Assembly: GCA_017996515.1 (NCBI GenBank)
Contig: JAGOGU010000032.1
Coordinates: forward strand, 4,313 to 10,772
Reading direction: 5' to 3'
Source of the DNA: Allobrachymonas sp.
GTDB taxonomy: Bacteria > Pseudomonadota > Gammaproteobacteria > Burkholderiales > Burkholderiaceae_C
DNA length: 6,460 nucleotides
In this document: positions 6,095 through 6,460 of the stretch, in pieces
Layout of the letters: the number at the start of each line of letters is the position of its first letter
Numbering within the stretch: the stretch's first letter is position 1
The notes under the pieces: generated by a model
Database searches by the model: none
What the model saw: the letters and a program-made list of their open reading frames with translations, nothing else
What the model was told of the DNA's origin: nothing
Position numbers and translations under genes: made by a program

Positions 6095-6430
6095 CTAGCG
6101 CGCCAGTATCCACTTGGCGATGGCTCGCGCATCCGCATCCGACAGTTGCGGTTGGGCAGGCATGGCCATGACGCCCCACTCCCCTGCACTGCCCTTCTTG
6201 ATTTTCTCAACCATGGCCGCTTCGACATTTTTGCCTTTGTAGCGATTGGCAATTTCCTTGAAGGAAGGCCCCATCATTTTTCTGGTATCCACGCCATGGC
6301 AAGTCATGCAGTTATTGGCCTTGGCAATGGCTGCACCGTCTGCAGCCTGCGCCACAGGTGCAGCCACAAGCAACAGCCCCGTGCAAGCCACGCCGATCAT
6401 CGAAAAACCATTCAACTTCAATACGCGCAT
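6095..6430 (-). CDS. Periplasmic class I c-type cytochrome (c551/c552-like)
   Basis: A 111-residue precursor. Residues 1-29 form a signal peptide: MRVLK, a hydrophobic stretch (about 9-24), then a likely cut after AQA (29). The mature part has one haem site, CMTCH (41-45, H45 as ligand), and the distal Met ligand is probably M90 in VMAMPAQ. The GPSFKEIANRYKGK segment and the C-terminal helix AIAKWILA are typical of small monohaem c551/c552 electron carriers. Such proteins pass electrons between respiratory complexes and terminal oxidases or reductases; the partner cannot be told here. ATG at 6430 has an excellent ribosome binding site, GGAGGG (6443-6438), 7 nt upstream. TATGAT (6459-6454) could be a -10 box, but its -35 would lie outside the window. 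Confidence 0.94.
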   Translation of the reverse strand: MRVLKLNGFSMIGVACTGLLLVAAPVAQAADGAAIAKANNCMTCHGVDTRKMMGPSFKEIANRYKGKNVEAAMVEKIKKGSAGEWGVMAMPAQPQLSDADARAIAKWILAR

Positions 6431-6460
6431 TCCACTACCCTCCAGATCCGACCATCATAA

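Noticed and set aside
6072..6179. 36-residue N-terminal extension of XerD from a start at 6179
   Set aside because: It overlaps the cytochrome c gene, is Cys/His-rich and unlike XerD, and similarity to the family begins after the ATG at 6071.

Overview
The window looks like a chromosomal stretch from a betaproteobacterium, probably order Burkholderiales and plausibly family Comamonadaceae. This is inferred from the GC-rich, alanine-rich proteins, the bS21 and YqeY pair without dnaG, and the CadR-type MerR regulator divergent from a zinc/cadmium/lead P-type ATPase. No database search was possible, so the taxonomic call is an inference. I see no insertion sequence, phage gene, CRISPR array, tRNA or rRNA.

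Layout, left to right. Bases 1-914 (minus) are the N-terminal 304 codons of a heavy-metal P1B-type ATPase. It has a very histidine-rich head, and its C-terminal part lies beyond the left edge. A 113-bp divergent intergenic region carries a good MerR-type promoter/operator (19-bp spacer, near-palindrome at 952-972). It is followed by a cadR-like regulator at 1028-1546 (plus). Together these form a metal-sensing and efflux unit.

Bases 1555-5073 hold core genes, all on the minus strand. A factor-independent terminator (1555-1593) closes the yqeY unit. yqeY (1681-2142) lies downstream of rpsU (2243-2455, ribosomal protein bS21). Two consecutive terminator-like hairpins stand between rpsU and yqeY. 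rpsU has a consensus -10 element and a leader of about 130 nt with a GC-rich hairpin but no good Shine-Dalgarno sequence. prfC (2680-4311, peptide release factor 3) starts at GTG, lacks a clear ribosome binding site, and is preceded by a long stem-loop with a T-run on its coding strand. Upstream of it is a gamma-carbonic-anhydrase-family protein (4552-5073).

Bases 5145-6430 (minus) encode a XerD-type tyrosine recombinase with all six catalytic residues, and upstream of it a small periplasmic c-type cytochrome with an excellent ribosome binding site. Their 23-bp gap suggests co-transcription.

Most of the window is ordinary core genome. The items most worth a second look are regulatory or ligand-related: the metal-ligand make-up of the ATPase head and of the CadR-like sensor, which lacks the expected first cysteine; the tandem hairpins that leave no room for a yqeY promoter; and the stem-loop just before prfC. 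I found no convincing new multi-gene system.
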